A stretch of 64,000 nucleotides of DNA, from the NCBI GenBank assembly GCA_000720845.1, contig JODU01000012.1, forward strand, positions 124,001 through 188,000, read 5' to 3'. Both the position numbers and the translations under genes were made by a program. How positions within the stretch are numbered: position 1 is the stretch's first letter; every line of letters begins with the position of its first letter. Positions 53,534 through 62,280 of the stretch are shown here, piece after piece. The stretch comes from Kitasatospora aureofaciens. GTDB taxonomy: Bacteria; Actinomycetota; Actinomycetes; Streptomycetales; Streptomycetaceae. The notes under the pieces were generated by a model. The model worked only from the letters and a program-made list of their open reading frames with translations. It ran no database searches and was not told where the DNA came from.

Positions 53534-54658
53534 TCAGCGGCCCTTCGCGAGGTCGCGGAGGAGCATTTCCACGAGCTTACGCCCGTCACCGTGCGCCTGG
53601 AAACCACCCGCGGTAGTCATCTGGACAGCGTTGAGCAACTGGTCGAGGGAGTGGGTGCCGCCGGCCCGGATCCGGCCCACGAACTCGTCCACCAGGCGCT
53701 CGGTTCCCTCGGGCCGGACCCCCAGGTGTCCTTCCACCAGGGCGAGCAACTGCTCACGGCTGGGGGTGCGCAGCTCCAGCGGCAGGCAGCGGCGGCGGAA
53801 CGCGGCGGGAAACTCGCGTTCTCCGTTGCTGGTGATCACCACGACCGGGAACTCCCGGCACTCGACGCGGCCGCCCCGTACCAGCGCCTGGCCGGCGGGG
53901 TCGCTGGTGTGGACGCGCGCGGTGTCCGTGGCGTCGCGCACCAGTTCCGGGACGTCATAGCTTCCGTTCTCCAGGACGTGCAGCAGGTCGTTCGGCAGGT
54001 CGATGTCGCTCTTGTCGAGTTCGTCGACAAGGAGCACCCGGGGACGATCGTAGGGCAGCAGAGCGGTGCCGAGTGGTCCCAGGGTGATGAAGTCCCCCAG
54101 AACAGGCGGCACTTGGCGGTGTGTTGATACGACTGAGGGGTTGACGTCGCCCGACCCGGGTGCGGCACCCTCCGCGTGGGCCGCCGCCGGGTCGGTCCCG
54201 TCCGGTTCCGGGGACGCGACGCCGCGCAGTCCGGCCTGCCAGGCGGCGATGGCCTGGGCGCGGCCCATGGCGTCGTGGGCGTACAGCCCGTCGCGCAGCG
54301 TGGTCCGGCTGACGATGCTCCATTCCAGGACCCTGCCGAGGCCCAGTTCTCGGGAGATCACATAGGCGAGTGTGGACTTGCCGATGCCGGGCGGTCCCGT
54401 GATCAGCAGCGGCCGGCGCAGCAGCAGCGCGGCGTTGACGGTGTCGATCTCGTCGGGGCCGAGTTGCGGGGTGACCTCGCCGGGGCCCAGTCGGCGTACC
54501 GCGGCCTCCGGTTCGTCCGGCGGGGCGGGCTGGGACGGTGCGCCCAGGAAACGCCGCCACGGCGGTGCCTGGGGCAGCGGGGGCGCGGCGACCGGCGGCC
54601 GGCCGGTGCCGTGGAACACGCGCCAGCCGTTCGGGGACGTCTGTTCCTGCGTGTTCAT
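53534..54658 (-). CDS. MoxR-type AAA+ ATPase
   Basis: 374 residues from ATG at 54658, with GGAGG and ATGA overlap with the VMAP stop. Walker A LLITGPPGIGKS is at 84-95, Walker B VLLVDELDKSDIDLPNDLLHVLE at 208-230, and VITSNGEREFPAAFRRRCLPLEL is the sensor-1/arginine-finger region, in MoxR order. A linker of about 40 residues (150-185) interrupts the domain. MoxR ATPases remodel partner complexes with vWA proteins. Together with the neighbours on both sides this gives the MoxR/vWA/VMAP trio. Confidence 0.88.
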   Translation of the reverse strand: MNTQEQTSPNGWRVFHGTGRPPVAAPPLPQAPPWRRFLGAPSQPAPPDEPEAAVRRLGPGEVTPQLGPDEIDTVNAALLLRRPLLITGPPGIGKSTLAYVISRELGLGRVLEWSIVSRTTLRDGLYAHDAMGRAQAIAAWQAGLRGVASPEPDGTDPAAAHAEGAAPGSGDVNPSVVSTHRQVPPVLGDFITLGPLGTALLPYDRPRVLLVDELDKSDIDLPNDLLHVLENGSYDVPELVRDATDTARVHTSDPAGQALVRGGRVECREFPVVVITSNGEREFPAAFRRRCLPLELRTPSREQLLALVEGHLGVRPEGTERLVDEFVGRIRAGGTHSLDQLLNAVQMTTAGGFQAHGDGRKLVEMLLRDLAKGR

Positions 54659-56202
54659 GCCGGTGCCTCCTCGCCGGCGATCTCGCCGGGGTCGATTGTG
54701 TGCATGTCGACGACTCGAGTGGGATCGTCCCAGAAGAATCCGATGTGCCGCCCCAGAAGCCGGCCCGGGCCCTGCCGGTTCAGTTCGGCGTTCTGCCGCA
54801 GGCGGTGGATGGCGAGCGGGATCTGTCCGGGCCTGGGAACCGCGGCGAACACGGCGGTCACCACTTCGCGCCGTTCCTCGGGGAAGGCTCCTCTGCGGTC
54901 CCACACCGCGAGGCCGATGCCTTCCGCTATGGCGGCCTTGAGCGCCTCCATGGCGGGGACCCGGGCCGGGGCGTCGAGCACCACCGCCGTGTGCCTGGTG
55001 TCCCCCGCGAGTGTGGCCTGCCACGCGTCGAGTCGTCGCGCGTCCGGCTCGCTCCAGCCGTGCACACCGACCCCGTGCTGTCGCAGCGCGTGCCAGCGCT
55101 CCTGCCACTGGTGTCGCACCAGGGCGTCGTCGGTGCGCATCCGCTCCAGGCTCCGTAGGTGAACCCCGTACTTCAGCCCGAGCGGCAACGGGCGGCCGTC
55201 GCCGACCCGGTACGTCAAACTCGCCACATCGTGGTTGAGGAGGTCGTACGGGAGGACGAACTCCACGTACGCCGACGGTTGTCCGCGTCCACCGGAGGCC
55301 GGGTCCCCGGGTGCGGTCCACAGCCGGGCTCCCTGCCGCAGCGCGTCGTCGACGGCCGGCCCGAGCGCGTCCAGGGTGGTCACGGCCGGCACGCCCGGCT
55401 GCGGATCCCACCGGCCCGGCGCGGTGTTGAGCCAGGGGCGTACGACGACGTCGTCGGAGCCGTCCCGGGCGGGCTCGACCGCGACGATCAGAGCGCGGGG
55501 TATGTCGGGGTCCCGCACGACCCGGGCCCGGGCCTCCCGGCGCCGTTCGAGTTCGCGCGGGAGGCCGGCCCGCTTGACCCAGTCGTCGACCCAGTCGGTC
55601 AGCGCGGCGCGGTGGCCGGGCGTGGCGGCGAGCGGGGCCGCACGGTCGAGGAGGAGGACGGCGGGCGGCAGGCCGTCCGGCTGGGTGTTCCAGGCGAGGA
55701 CGTGGAGGAAGAGTTGTTCGGGCAGGAGCCCGGCCGGGAGGTCGAGGCCGTTGAGTTCCTCGGCGAGGTCGTCGCGCAGCCGGCCTGCGGGCAGCTCGCC
55801 CCTGGCGAGGACGGCCCGCGCGGCGGCCTCGTCGTCGCTGCCCAAGGGCCCGGGCGGGGCATCGGGTCCGGCGGGCGGATCGGGTGTGATCACCCGGTCC
55901 AGTTCGTCGCCGGCGAGGGGGCCTTCGAGGATGCGCACCACGGCGACGAGTACGCGCTCCCCGCCCGCCACGTTCAGGGCGGTACGCACCAGGGTGACGA
56001 CGTCCTCGCGCTGTTTGACACCGCGCAGGTCGACGGGGCGGCCCAGCTGGTCCCCGAGCACCGCGGCGAACTGGCCCCGCCCCTGCGGGTCCTCCGTGCA
56101 GCTGAGCGCGCACAGCGCCTCGGTCAGCTCCAGCAGCAGGGCCAGCCCGCGTGCGTGCCCGGAATCACCCTCGGCTCCGCCGAATCCCGTGGCTGTCTCC
56201 AC
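54655..56202 (-). CDS. VMAP (vWA-MoxR-associated protein) with N-terminal EAD2
   Basis: About 515 residues. I start at GTG 56202, behind GGGGGACAG; a GTG at 56256 would add 18 residues. Residues 15-95 are an EAD2-type adaptor: LTEALCALSCTEDPQGRGQFAAVLG and LRGVKQREDVVTLVRTAL, with the DPxxR core shared with the caspase. The C-terminal 280 residues match VMAP-C: YVEFVLPYDLLNHDVASL and LPLGLKYGVHLRSLERMR are its signature stretches. VMAPs are thought to tie an effector to a MoxR/vWA switch. It is first in the operon VMAP - MoxR - STAND. Confidence 0.82.
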   Translation of the reverse strand: METATGFGGAEGDSGHARGLALLLELTEALCALSCTEDPQGRGQFAAVLGDQLGRPVDLRGVKQREDVVTLVRTALNVAGGERVLVAVVRILEGPLAGDELDRVITPDPPAGPDAPPGPLGSDDEAAARAVLARGELPAGRLRDDLAEELNGLDLPAGLLPEQLFLHVLAWNTQPDGLPPAVLLLDRAAPLAATPGHRAALTDWVDDWVKRAGLPRELERRREARARVVRDPDIPRALIVAVEPARDGSDDVVVRPWLNTAPGRWDPQPGVPAVTTLDALGPAVDDALRQGARLWTAPGDPASGGRGQPSAYVEFVLPYDLLNHDVASLTYRVGDGRPLPLGLKYGVHLRSLERMRTDDALVRHQWQERWHALRQHGVGVHGWSEPDARRLDAWQATLAGDTRHTAVVLDAPARVPAMEALKAAIAEGIGLAVWDRRGAFPEERREVVTAVFAAVPRPGQIPLAIHRLRQNAELNRQGPGRLLGRHIGFFWDDPTRVVDMHTIDPGEIAGEEAPA

Positions 56203-56306
56203 CGACTGTCCCCCATGAGTCGGTACGTCCCTCTGACCGACCTGCGAAGTTAGCACGGGAGCTGACGGTTAACCAGAGACATGTGGGGTGCCGGGGACAG
56301 GGAGTC

Positions 56307-56340
56307 CGGCCGAGTCGCCCCCCCACGGGCAACTCGGCCG
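56307..56340 (-). terminator. Terminator of the hen1/pnkp operon
   Basis: A 9-bp perfect stem CGGCCGAGT/ACTCGGCCG (56307-56315 with 56332-56340), continued by an inner GCCC/GGGC pairing after a one-base bulge on each side. It lies just beyond the pnkp stop and also separates it from the VMAP promoter. Confidence 0.75.
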
Positions 56341-56350
56341 AAAACGTGTG

Positions 56351-58921
56351 TCACAGCCGCGGGTCCACCGGCTCCGACTCCAGGGCCAGCACCCCGAACA
56401 CCGCCTCGTGCACGCGCCACAGCGGCTCGCCGTCCGCGAGGCGGTCCAGGGCCTCCAGGCCGAGGGCGTACTCGCGGATCGCCAGGGACCGCTTGTGGTT
56501 CAGGAACCGGTGCCTGAGCCGGGCGAGGTTGTCGGGGCGGGTGTACTCGGGACCGTAGATGATCCTCAGGTACTCGCGGCCGCGGCACTTGATGCCGGGC
56601 TGCACCAGGCGGCCCTTCCCGTCCCGCACGAGGGCGCCGACGGGCTTGACCACCATGCCCTCGCCGCCGCGGCCGGTCATCTCCAGCCACCAGTCGACGC
56701 CCGCCGCCACCGACTCGGGGTCACCGGTGTCGACGTGGAGGCGGCGGGTGGTGTGCAGCAGGCCGCTGCCGTCGTGCTCGACGAGCCGGTCGATCAGGGC
56801 GAGCTGCTCGTCGTGCGGCAGAGCGGCCAGGCTGCGGCCCTGGAAGGCGAGGATCTGGAACGGGGCCAGGCGGACGCCGTCGAGGCCGTCGGTGGGCCAG
56901 CAGTAGCGGCGGTAGGCGTCGGTGAAGGCGGCCGCGTCGGCCGCCCGTTCGCGCTGGCGGTCGAGGAGGTCCCGCACCTCGACGCCGCGTGCCGCGGCGC
57001 CCTCCAGTGCGGCCAGCGCGCCCGGGAAGACCGCGCCGGAGGCGGCGCCCACGGCGGCGTACTGGGAGCGCAGCAGCCCGGACGCCTTCAGCGACCACGG
57101 CATCAGCTCGGTGTCGAGCAGCAGCCAGTCGGTGGCCAGTTCGTCCCACAGGCCGGCCTCGCCGACGGCGGTGCGCAGCCGGTCGAGGATCTCCTCGGTG
57201 ACGGATGCGTCGTCGAGGAAGGGGCGGCCGGTACGGGTGTAGAGGGAGCCGGACGGCCCGTCGACCCCGAAACGGGCGCGGGCCGCGTCCGCGTCGCGGC
57301 AGACCAGGGCCACCGCCCGCGAGCCCATGTGCTTCTCCTCGCACACCACCCGCGCGACGCCGTCGGCCGCGTACTGCGCGAAGGCCTCCTTCGGGTGCTC
57401 CAGGTAGCCGTCCACCCCGGAGGCGGCGGTCGGGGCCATGGTCGGCGGGAGGTACGGCAGCAGGCGGGGGTCGGTGGCGAAGCGGCTCATGACCTCCAGG
57501 GCCGCCGCGCCGTTCTCCTCGCGCACGGTGATCCGCCCGGCGTGCCGGGTCTCCACCGTGCGGCGGCCCTGGACGTCGGCCAGGTCCAGCGGGCGGCCGT
57601 CGTGCCCGCCGGGCGCCTCGGTGCGCAGCGGCTTGGCCGGCTCGTACCAGACCCGCTCGGCGGGTACGTCGACCAGCTCGCGCTCCGGCCAGCGCAGCGC
57701 GGTGAGCTTGCCGCCGAAGACGGCGCCGGTGTCCAGGCAGATGGTGTTGTTGAGCCAGGTGGCCTCCGGGACCGGGGTGTGGCCGTAGACGACGGCCGCG
57801 CGGCCCCGGTAGTCCTCGGCCCACGGGTAGCGCACCGGCAGCCCGAACTCGTCGGTCTCGCCGGTGGTGTCGCCGTACAGGGCGTGCGAGCGGACCCGGC
57901 CGGAGGTGCGGCCGTGGTACTTCTCGGGCAGACCGGCGTGGCAGACCACCAGCCGGCCGCCGTCGAGGACGTAGTGGCTGACCAGGCCGTCGATGAACTC
58001 CCGTACCTCGGCGCGGAACTCCTCGCTCTCCCCCTCCATCTGCTCGACGGTCTCGGCGAGTCCGTGGGTGTGCTGGACCTTGCGGCCCTTCAGGAAGCGG
58101 CCGTACTTGTTCTCGTGGTTGCCCGGCACGCACAGGGCGTTGCCCGTCTTGACCATGGACATCACGCGGCGCAGCACGCCGGGGCTGTCCGGGCCGCGGT
58201 CGACGAGGTCGCCGACGAAGACGGCGGTGCGGCCCTCGGGGTGGACGCCGTCGGTGTAGCCGAGCTTGCCGAGCAGGGTCTCCAGCTCGGCGGCGCAGCC
58301 GTGGATGTCGCCGACGATGTCGAAGGGGCCGGTGAGGTGGGTGAGGTCGTTGAAGCGCTTCTCGGTGACGACGGTGGCGTGCTCGGCCTCCGCGGTACCG
58401 CGCAGCACGTGCACCTTGCGGAAGCCCTCACGCTCCAGGTGGCGCAGCGAGCGGCGGAGTTCGCGGGTGTGGCGCTGGATGACCCGGCGGGGCATGTCGG
58501 CGCGGTCGGTGCGGGTGGCGTTGCGCTCGGCACAGACCTGCTCGGGCACGTCGAGGACGATGGCGATGGGCAGCACGTCGTGCTTCCTGGCCAGGTCGAT
58601 CAGCTGACGCCGGGCGTCCTGCTGCACGTTGGTCGCGTCGACCACGGTGCGGCGGCCGGCGGCGAGCCGCTTGCCCGCGATGTAGTGCAGGACGTCGAAG
58701 GCGTCGCGGCTGGCGCTCTGGTCGTTCTCGTCGTCGGCGACCAGGCCCCGGCAGAAGTCGGAGGAGATGACCTCGGTCGGCTTGAAGTGGCGCCGGGCGA
58801 AGGTGGACTTGCCGGAGCCGGAGGCGCCGATCAGCACGACGAGGGAGAGGTCGGTGACGGGCAGGGCGCGGGCCCGCACGGCGCTGTCTCCGGTGGCGCG
58901 GGTGGTGTCCGCGGTACTCAT
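56351..58921 (-). CDS. pnkp: Polynucleotide kinase-phosphatase (RNA repair)
   Basis: 856 residues from ATG at 58921, overlapping the hen1 stop by four bases. Three domains repair broken RNA ends: 5'-kinase (Walker A GASGSGKST at 32-40, VDATNVQ), 2',3'-phosphatase of the metallophosphoesterase type (GDIHG at 204-208, GDLVDRG at 237-243, GNHE at 267-270), and an adenylyltransferase/ligase domain with nucleotidyl-lysine Lys530 in EEKHMGSRA plus the late EGMVVKP motif. This is the bacterial Pnkp of the Hen1 system. The overlap with hen1 indicates strict co-expression. Confidence 0.95.
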   Translation of the reverse strand: MSTADTTRATGDSAVRARALPVTDLSLVVLIGASGSGKSTFARRHFKPTEVISSDFCRGLVADDENDQSASRDAFDVLHYIAGKRLAAGRRTVVDATNVQQDARRQLIDLARKHDVLPIAIVLDVPEQVCAERNATRTDRADMPRRVIQRHTRELRRSLRHLEREGFRKVHVLRGTAEAEHATVVTEKRFNDLTHLTGPFDIVGDIHGCAAELETLLGKLGYTDGVHPEGRTAVFVGDLVDRGPDSPGVLRRVMSMVKTGNALCVPGNHENKYGRFLKGRKVQHTHGLAETVEQMEGESEEFRAEVREFIDGLVSHYVLDGGRLVVCHAGLPEKYHGRTSGRVRSHALYGDTTGETDEFGLPVRYPWAEDYRGRAAVVYGHTPVPEATWLNNTICLDTGAVFGGKLTALRWPERELVDVPAERVWYEPAKPLRTEAPGGHDGRPLDLADVQGRRTVETRHAGRITVREENGAAALEVMSRFATDPRLLPYLPPTMAPTAASGVDGYLEHPKEAFAQYAADGVARVVCEEKHMGSRAVALVCRDADAARARFGVDGPSGSLYTRTGRPFLDDASVTEEILDRLRTAVGEAGLWDELATDWLLLDTELMPWSLKASGLLRSQYAAVGAASGAVFPGALAALEGAAARGVEVRDLLDRQRERAADAAAFTDAYRRYCWPTDGLDGVRLAPFQILAFQGRSLAALPHDEQLALIDRLVEHDGSGLLHTTRRLHVDTGDPESVAAGVDWWLEMTGRGGEGMVVKPVGALVRDGKGRLVQPGIKCRGREYLRIIYGPEYTRPDNLARLRHRFLNHKRSLAIREYALGLEALDRLADGEPLWRVHEAVFGVLALESEPVDPRL

Positions 58922-60429
58922 GCGGCCTTCGCCTCCTTCTCGGTCGCGGTCGCGGTGGTGGCCGGGGTGTCGGTCGGGCTCTCGGTCGTGGTCTTCAGGG
59001 TGAACAGGGCCAGCTGGGTGGGCGGCCCCACCTTGGGGTCGTCGGGTCCGACGGGGCGGAACTCCACGCCGTAGCCGTGCCGTTCGGCGACCCTCCCGGC
59101 CCAGGCGCGGAACTCCTCGCGGGTCCACTCGAAGCGGTGGTCGCGGTGGCGGACGTGACCGGCGGGCAGGCTCTCCCAGCGCACGTTGTACTCGACGTTG
59201 GGGGTGGTGACGACGACGGTGCGGGGGCGCGCCGAGCCGAAGACGGCGTACTCCAGGGCGGGCAGCCGCGGCAGGTCGAGGTGCTCGATCACCTCACTGA
59301 GCACGGCGGCGTCGTACCCCTTGAGGCGCTTGTCGGTGTAGGCGAGGGAACCCTGGAAGAGCCGGACGCGCGCGGCCTGCCGCTCGCCCATGCGGTCCAG
59401 CCCGAGCCGCCGGGAGGCGATGGTGAGCGCGCGCACCGACACGTCCACGCCGGCGATCTCGGTGAACCGCGGCTCCTTGAGCAGCTCGCGCACCAGGTGC
59501 CCCTCACCGCAGCCCAGGTCGAGGACGCGGGCGGCGGCGTGCTCGCGCAGCGCGGTGAGGATCGCCTCGCGGCGGTGCACGGCGAGCGGGGTGGGCTTCT
59601 CCTCCTGCTCGGCCTCCGCCTCCACCGCGTTGTCGATCTCCTCGACCTCGCTGTCGTCGGTCTCGGCCAGCCTGATCAGCTCCAGCCGGTCCATCGCCTC
59701 GCGGGTCAGGGACCAGCGGCGGGACAGATAGCGGCTGGTGATCAGCTTCTGCTCCGGGTGGCCGGACAGCCAGCCCTCGCCGGCCCGCAGCAGCTTGTCG
59801 ACCTCGTCCGGGGAGACCCAGTAGTGCTTGGCGTCGTCGAGCACCGGGAGGAGGACGTACAGGTGGCGCAGGGCGCCCGAGAGAGTGAGGGTCGCGGACT
59901 CCAGCACGAGCCGGACGTAGCGCGAGTCGCCCCACTCGGGGAACTCGGTGTCCAGCGGGACGGCCTCGACGGCGACCGCCCAGCCGAGCGGCTCGAACAG
60001 GCGCCGGACCAGGCCGGGGCCGCCGCGGGCGGGCAGCGCCGGGATCTCGACGCGCAGCGGCAGCGGCCGGGCGGCGCGCTCGGGGCGGGCCTTGCACACG
60101 CCGCGCATCGCGCTGGAGAAGACGTTGCTCAGCGCCACGGCGAGGAGGGACGAGGCGGCGTACGGGCGGTCGTTGACGTACTGCGCGAGTGCCGCGTCGG
60201 GGGCGCCGCCGCGGCCCTTGCCCTTGCCGCGCCTGACCAGCGCCACCGCGTCGACCTCCAGCAGCAGCGCCGCCGTGCAGCGCTGCTCCTCCGCCTCGGG
60301 GTAGAGCACGTGGGCCGTGCCGAAGGAGGTGGAGAACGCCTGCGCGTTGTCGGGATGCTTGTGCAGCAGGTAACCGAGGTCGGTCGCGGGGTGCTCGGGG
60401 GTGCCGGTGGTGGTGATGGTCAGGAACAT
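58918..60429 (-). CDS. hen1: 3'-terminal RNA ribose 2'-O-methyltransferase Hen1
   Basis: 503 residues from ATG at 60429, with GGAGAGG upstream. The N-terminal half (1-245) is the bacterial Hen1 L-domain that stimulates Pnkp ligation. The C-terminal methyltransferase has the SAM motif VLDLGCGEG at 302-310 and the metal-binding EVIEH at 379-383, with the RHRDHRFEWTREEF loop. It 2'-O-methylates RNA at a repaired break so the same nuclease cannot cut again. An acidic linker (255-280) joins the halves. Confidence 0.95.
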   Translation of the reverse strand: MFLTITTTGTPEHPATDLGYLLHKHPDNAQAFSTSFGTAHVLYPEAEEQRCTAALLLEVDAVALVRRGKGKGRGGAPDAALAQYVNDRPYAASSLLAVALSNVFSSAMRGVCKARPERAARPLPLRVEIPALPARGGPGLVRRLFEPLGWAVAVEAVPLDTEFPEWGDSRYVRLVLESATLTLSGALRHLYVLLPVLDDAKHYWVSPDEVDKLLRAGEGWLSGHPEQKLITSRYLSRRWSLTREAMDRLELIRLAETDDSEVEEIDNAVEAEAEQEEKPTPLAVHRREAILTALREHAAARVLDLGCGEGHLVRELLKEPRFTEIAGVDVSVRALTIASRRLGLDRMGERQAARVRLFQGSLAYTDKRLKGYDAAVLSEVIEHLDLPRLPALEYAVFGSARPRTVVVTTPNVEYNVRWESLPAGHVRHRDHRFEWTREEFRAWAGRVAERHGYGVEFRPVGPDDPKVGPPTQLALFTLKTTTESPTDTPATTATATEKEAKAA

Positions 60430-60486
60430 GGGCCTCTCCGGCCGGGTCGGGGGTGCGAGGGACGACTGCGTGGACGCCGTGCGCAC

Positions 60487-60516
60487 GAGAGCCCCCAGGG
60501 GGTGTTCCCCAGGGGC
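60487..60516 (-). terminator. Imperfect hairpin downstream of the LLM gene
   Basis: An imperfect inverted repeat GAGCCCC...GGGGCTC with further CCC/GGG pairing inside. It lies 80 bases after the oxidoreductase stop and in front of hen1. Weaker than the other terminators. Confidence 0.5.
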
Positions 60517-60595
60517 TCCGGCAGGACGACGGTCACACCATCGCACAGGGCGGGTGACCGGCGCCTTCGGTTATCCGGCTGTCCGGCAGGCGGTC

Positions 60596-61519
60596 TCAGG
60601 CCAGTTGCGACTGGACCTGGGCGGAGATCAGCTCCAGGTGGTCCAGGTCGTCGAGGTCGAGGATCTGGAGGTAGATCCGCTGGGCGCCGGCCTCGGCGTA
60701 GCGGCCGATCTTCTCGACGACCTCGGCCGGGGAGCCCGCGAGGCCGTTGGCCTTCAGCTCCTCGACCTCGCGGCCGATGACGGCGGCGCGCCGGGCGACC
60801 TCGGCGTCGTCCTTGCCGACGCAGGCGACGAGGGCGTTGGAGTAGGTGAGGGCGTCCGCGCCGCGGCCGGCCGCCTCGGCGGCGGCCCGCACCCGGCCGA
60901 ACTGGCGCTCGGTGTCCTCGATCGAGGCGAACGGCATGTTGAACTCGTCGGCGTACTGTCCGGCCAGCCGCGGGGTGCGGGTGGCGCCGTGGCCGCCGAT
61001 GAGCACGGGCACCTTGGCCTGCGCGGGCTTGGGCAGCGCGGGCGAGTCGGTGAGGTCGTAGAACCTGCCGTGGAAGTCGAAGGTCTTGCCCGTCTCGGTG
61101 GCCCACAGGCCGGTGACGATCGCCAGCTGCTCCTCCAGGCGGCCGATCTTCTCCTTCGGGAAGGGGATGCCGTACGCCTTGTGCTCCTCCTCGAACCAGC
61201 CCGCGCCCAGGCCCAGCTCGATGCGGCCGCCCGACATCTGGTCGACCTGGGCGACCTGGATGGCGAGGACGCCGGGCAGCCGGAAGGTGCCCGCGGTCAT
61301 GAGGGTGCCGAGACGGATGCGCTTGGTCTCCCGGGCGAGGCCGGCGAGGGTGATCCAGGCGTCCGTGGGGCCGGGGAGGCCGTCCACGGCGCCCATGCGG
61401 AGGTAGTGGTCGCTGCGGAAGAAGGCGTCGAAGCCGAGGTCCTCGGTGGCCTTGGCCACGGCGAGCAAGGTGTCGTAGGTGGCCCCCTGCTGGGGCTCGG
61501 TGAAGATACGGAGATCCAT
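60596..61519 (-). CDS. LLM-class F420-dependent oxidoreductase
   Basis: 307 residues; I start at ATG 61519 since GGATGGGAG lies seven bases before it (an ATG three codons upstream is part of that site). The luciferase-like TIM barrel shows DLRIFTEPQQGATYD, FDAFFRSDHYLRMG, RIRLGTLMTAGTFRLPGVLA, QMSGGRIELGLGAGWFEEEH and VPVLIGGHGATRTPRLAG, the F420 group pattern. It moves hydride to or from coenzyme F420, which Streptomyces makes. The substrate is unknown. Confidence 0.9.
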   Translation of the reverse strand: MDLRIFTEPQQGATYDTLLAVAKATEDLGFDAFFRSDHYLRMGAVDGLPGPTDAWITLAGLARETKRIRLGTLMTAGTFRLPGVLAIQVAQVDQMSGGRIELGLGAGWFEEEHKAYGIPFPKEKIGRLEEQLAIVTGLWATETGKTFDFHGRFYDLTDSPALPKPAQAKVPVLIGGHGATRTPRLAGQYADEFNMPFASIEDTERQFGRVRAAAEAAGRGADALTYSNALVACVGKDDAEVARRAAVIGREVEELKANGLAGSPAEVVEKIGRYAEAGAQRIYLQILDLDDLDHLELISAQVQSQLA

Positions 61520-61601
61520 GTCTCCCATCCTGCCTGCTCGGTCCGGGTGTCCGGCACAGGCTCCGGTCGCGACGCGCGGAGCCCGGCGCGCGGGCCGCTC
61601 C

Positions 61602-62096
61602 CTAGCCCGCCTCCCGCTCGGGTAAGTGCACCTCCTCCCGCTCGGGTAAGTGCGCGTCGCGGTCGGCCAGTTTGCGGAGCATCTCCAGGACCCGGTCCCG
61701 TGACTCGTCCGCCGCGTCGATGGCCTCCATGCACTGCCAGTACGTCGCCTCGTCGTCCGCGGCGCAGGCCACGCCCACGAGCGCGATCCCGGTCTCGCCG
61801 AGCAGGGTGCCCAGGCGCATCAGGGCCTGCCGGGCGTCGCCCAGTTCGGTGAGCTGGGCGGCGCGCAGCTCACCGGGGGCCAGCTCAGGAGTGTGCAGCA
61901 CTCCGCAGCCGCGGCCCGCCAGCTCGGTCAACCCGATGGCCTCGCCGCGCAGTTCGGGCGGGCCGTGGACGGCCAGCCGGCTGCCGATCGCCTGGGCCAG
62001 CGCCTGCACCTGCCACACCTCAGTCAGCACGTCCGGCACCTCGCCACCGGCTGCCAGGGCACGCCCACTCGTCACGATGAGCCGCACAGCGTCCAT
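61602..62096 (-). CDS. DUF6099 hypothetical protein with C-terminal repeat
   Basis: 164 residues from ATG at 62096. MDAVRLIVTSGRALA, WQVQALAQAIGSRLAVHGPPELRGEA and IALVGVACAADDEATYWQCMEAIDAADESRDRVLEMLRKLA form a mainly helical protein of a Streptomyces-specific family (DUF6099 from memory). The C-terminus carries an eight-residue repeat HLPEREEV-HLPEREAG, encoded by a 24-bp direct repeat (19 identical bases at 61611-61629 and 61635-61653). Function unknown. Confidence 0.7.
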   Translation of the reverse strand: MDAVRLIVTSGRALAAGGEVPDVLTEVWQVQALAQAIGSRLAVHGPPELRGEAIGLTELAGRGCGVLHTPELAPGELRAAQLTELGDARQALMRLGTLLGETGIALVGVACAADDEATYWQCMEAIDAADESRDRVLEMLRKLADRDAHLPEREEVHLPEREAG

Positions 62097-62280
62097 GCGC
62101 TGCCCCCGTCTGTTCCGACGCGCTCGCGGCGCGTCCGCCCGAACTCCGTTATTCACTACCCAGAGTGAAGGCGTGTGGGGCGAAAAGCCAGAGGAAGGCG
62201 GAAATCTGTGGACACCATGGCGATTTCTGGCCGGATCGCAACTGCGGAGAGTGATAACGGAGTGGTTGGCTCCCCCGGCC

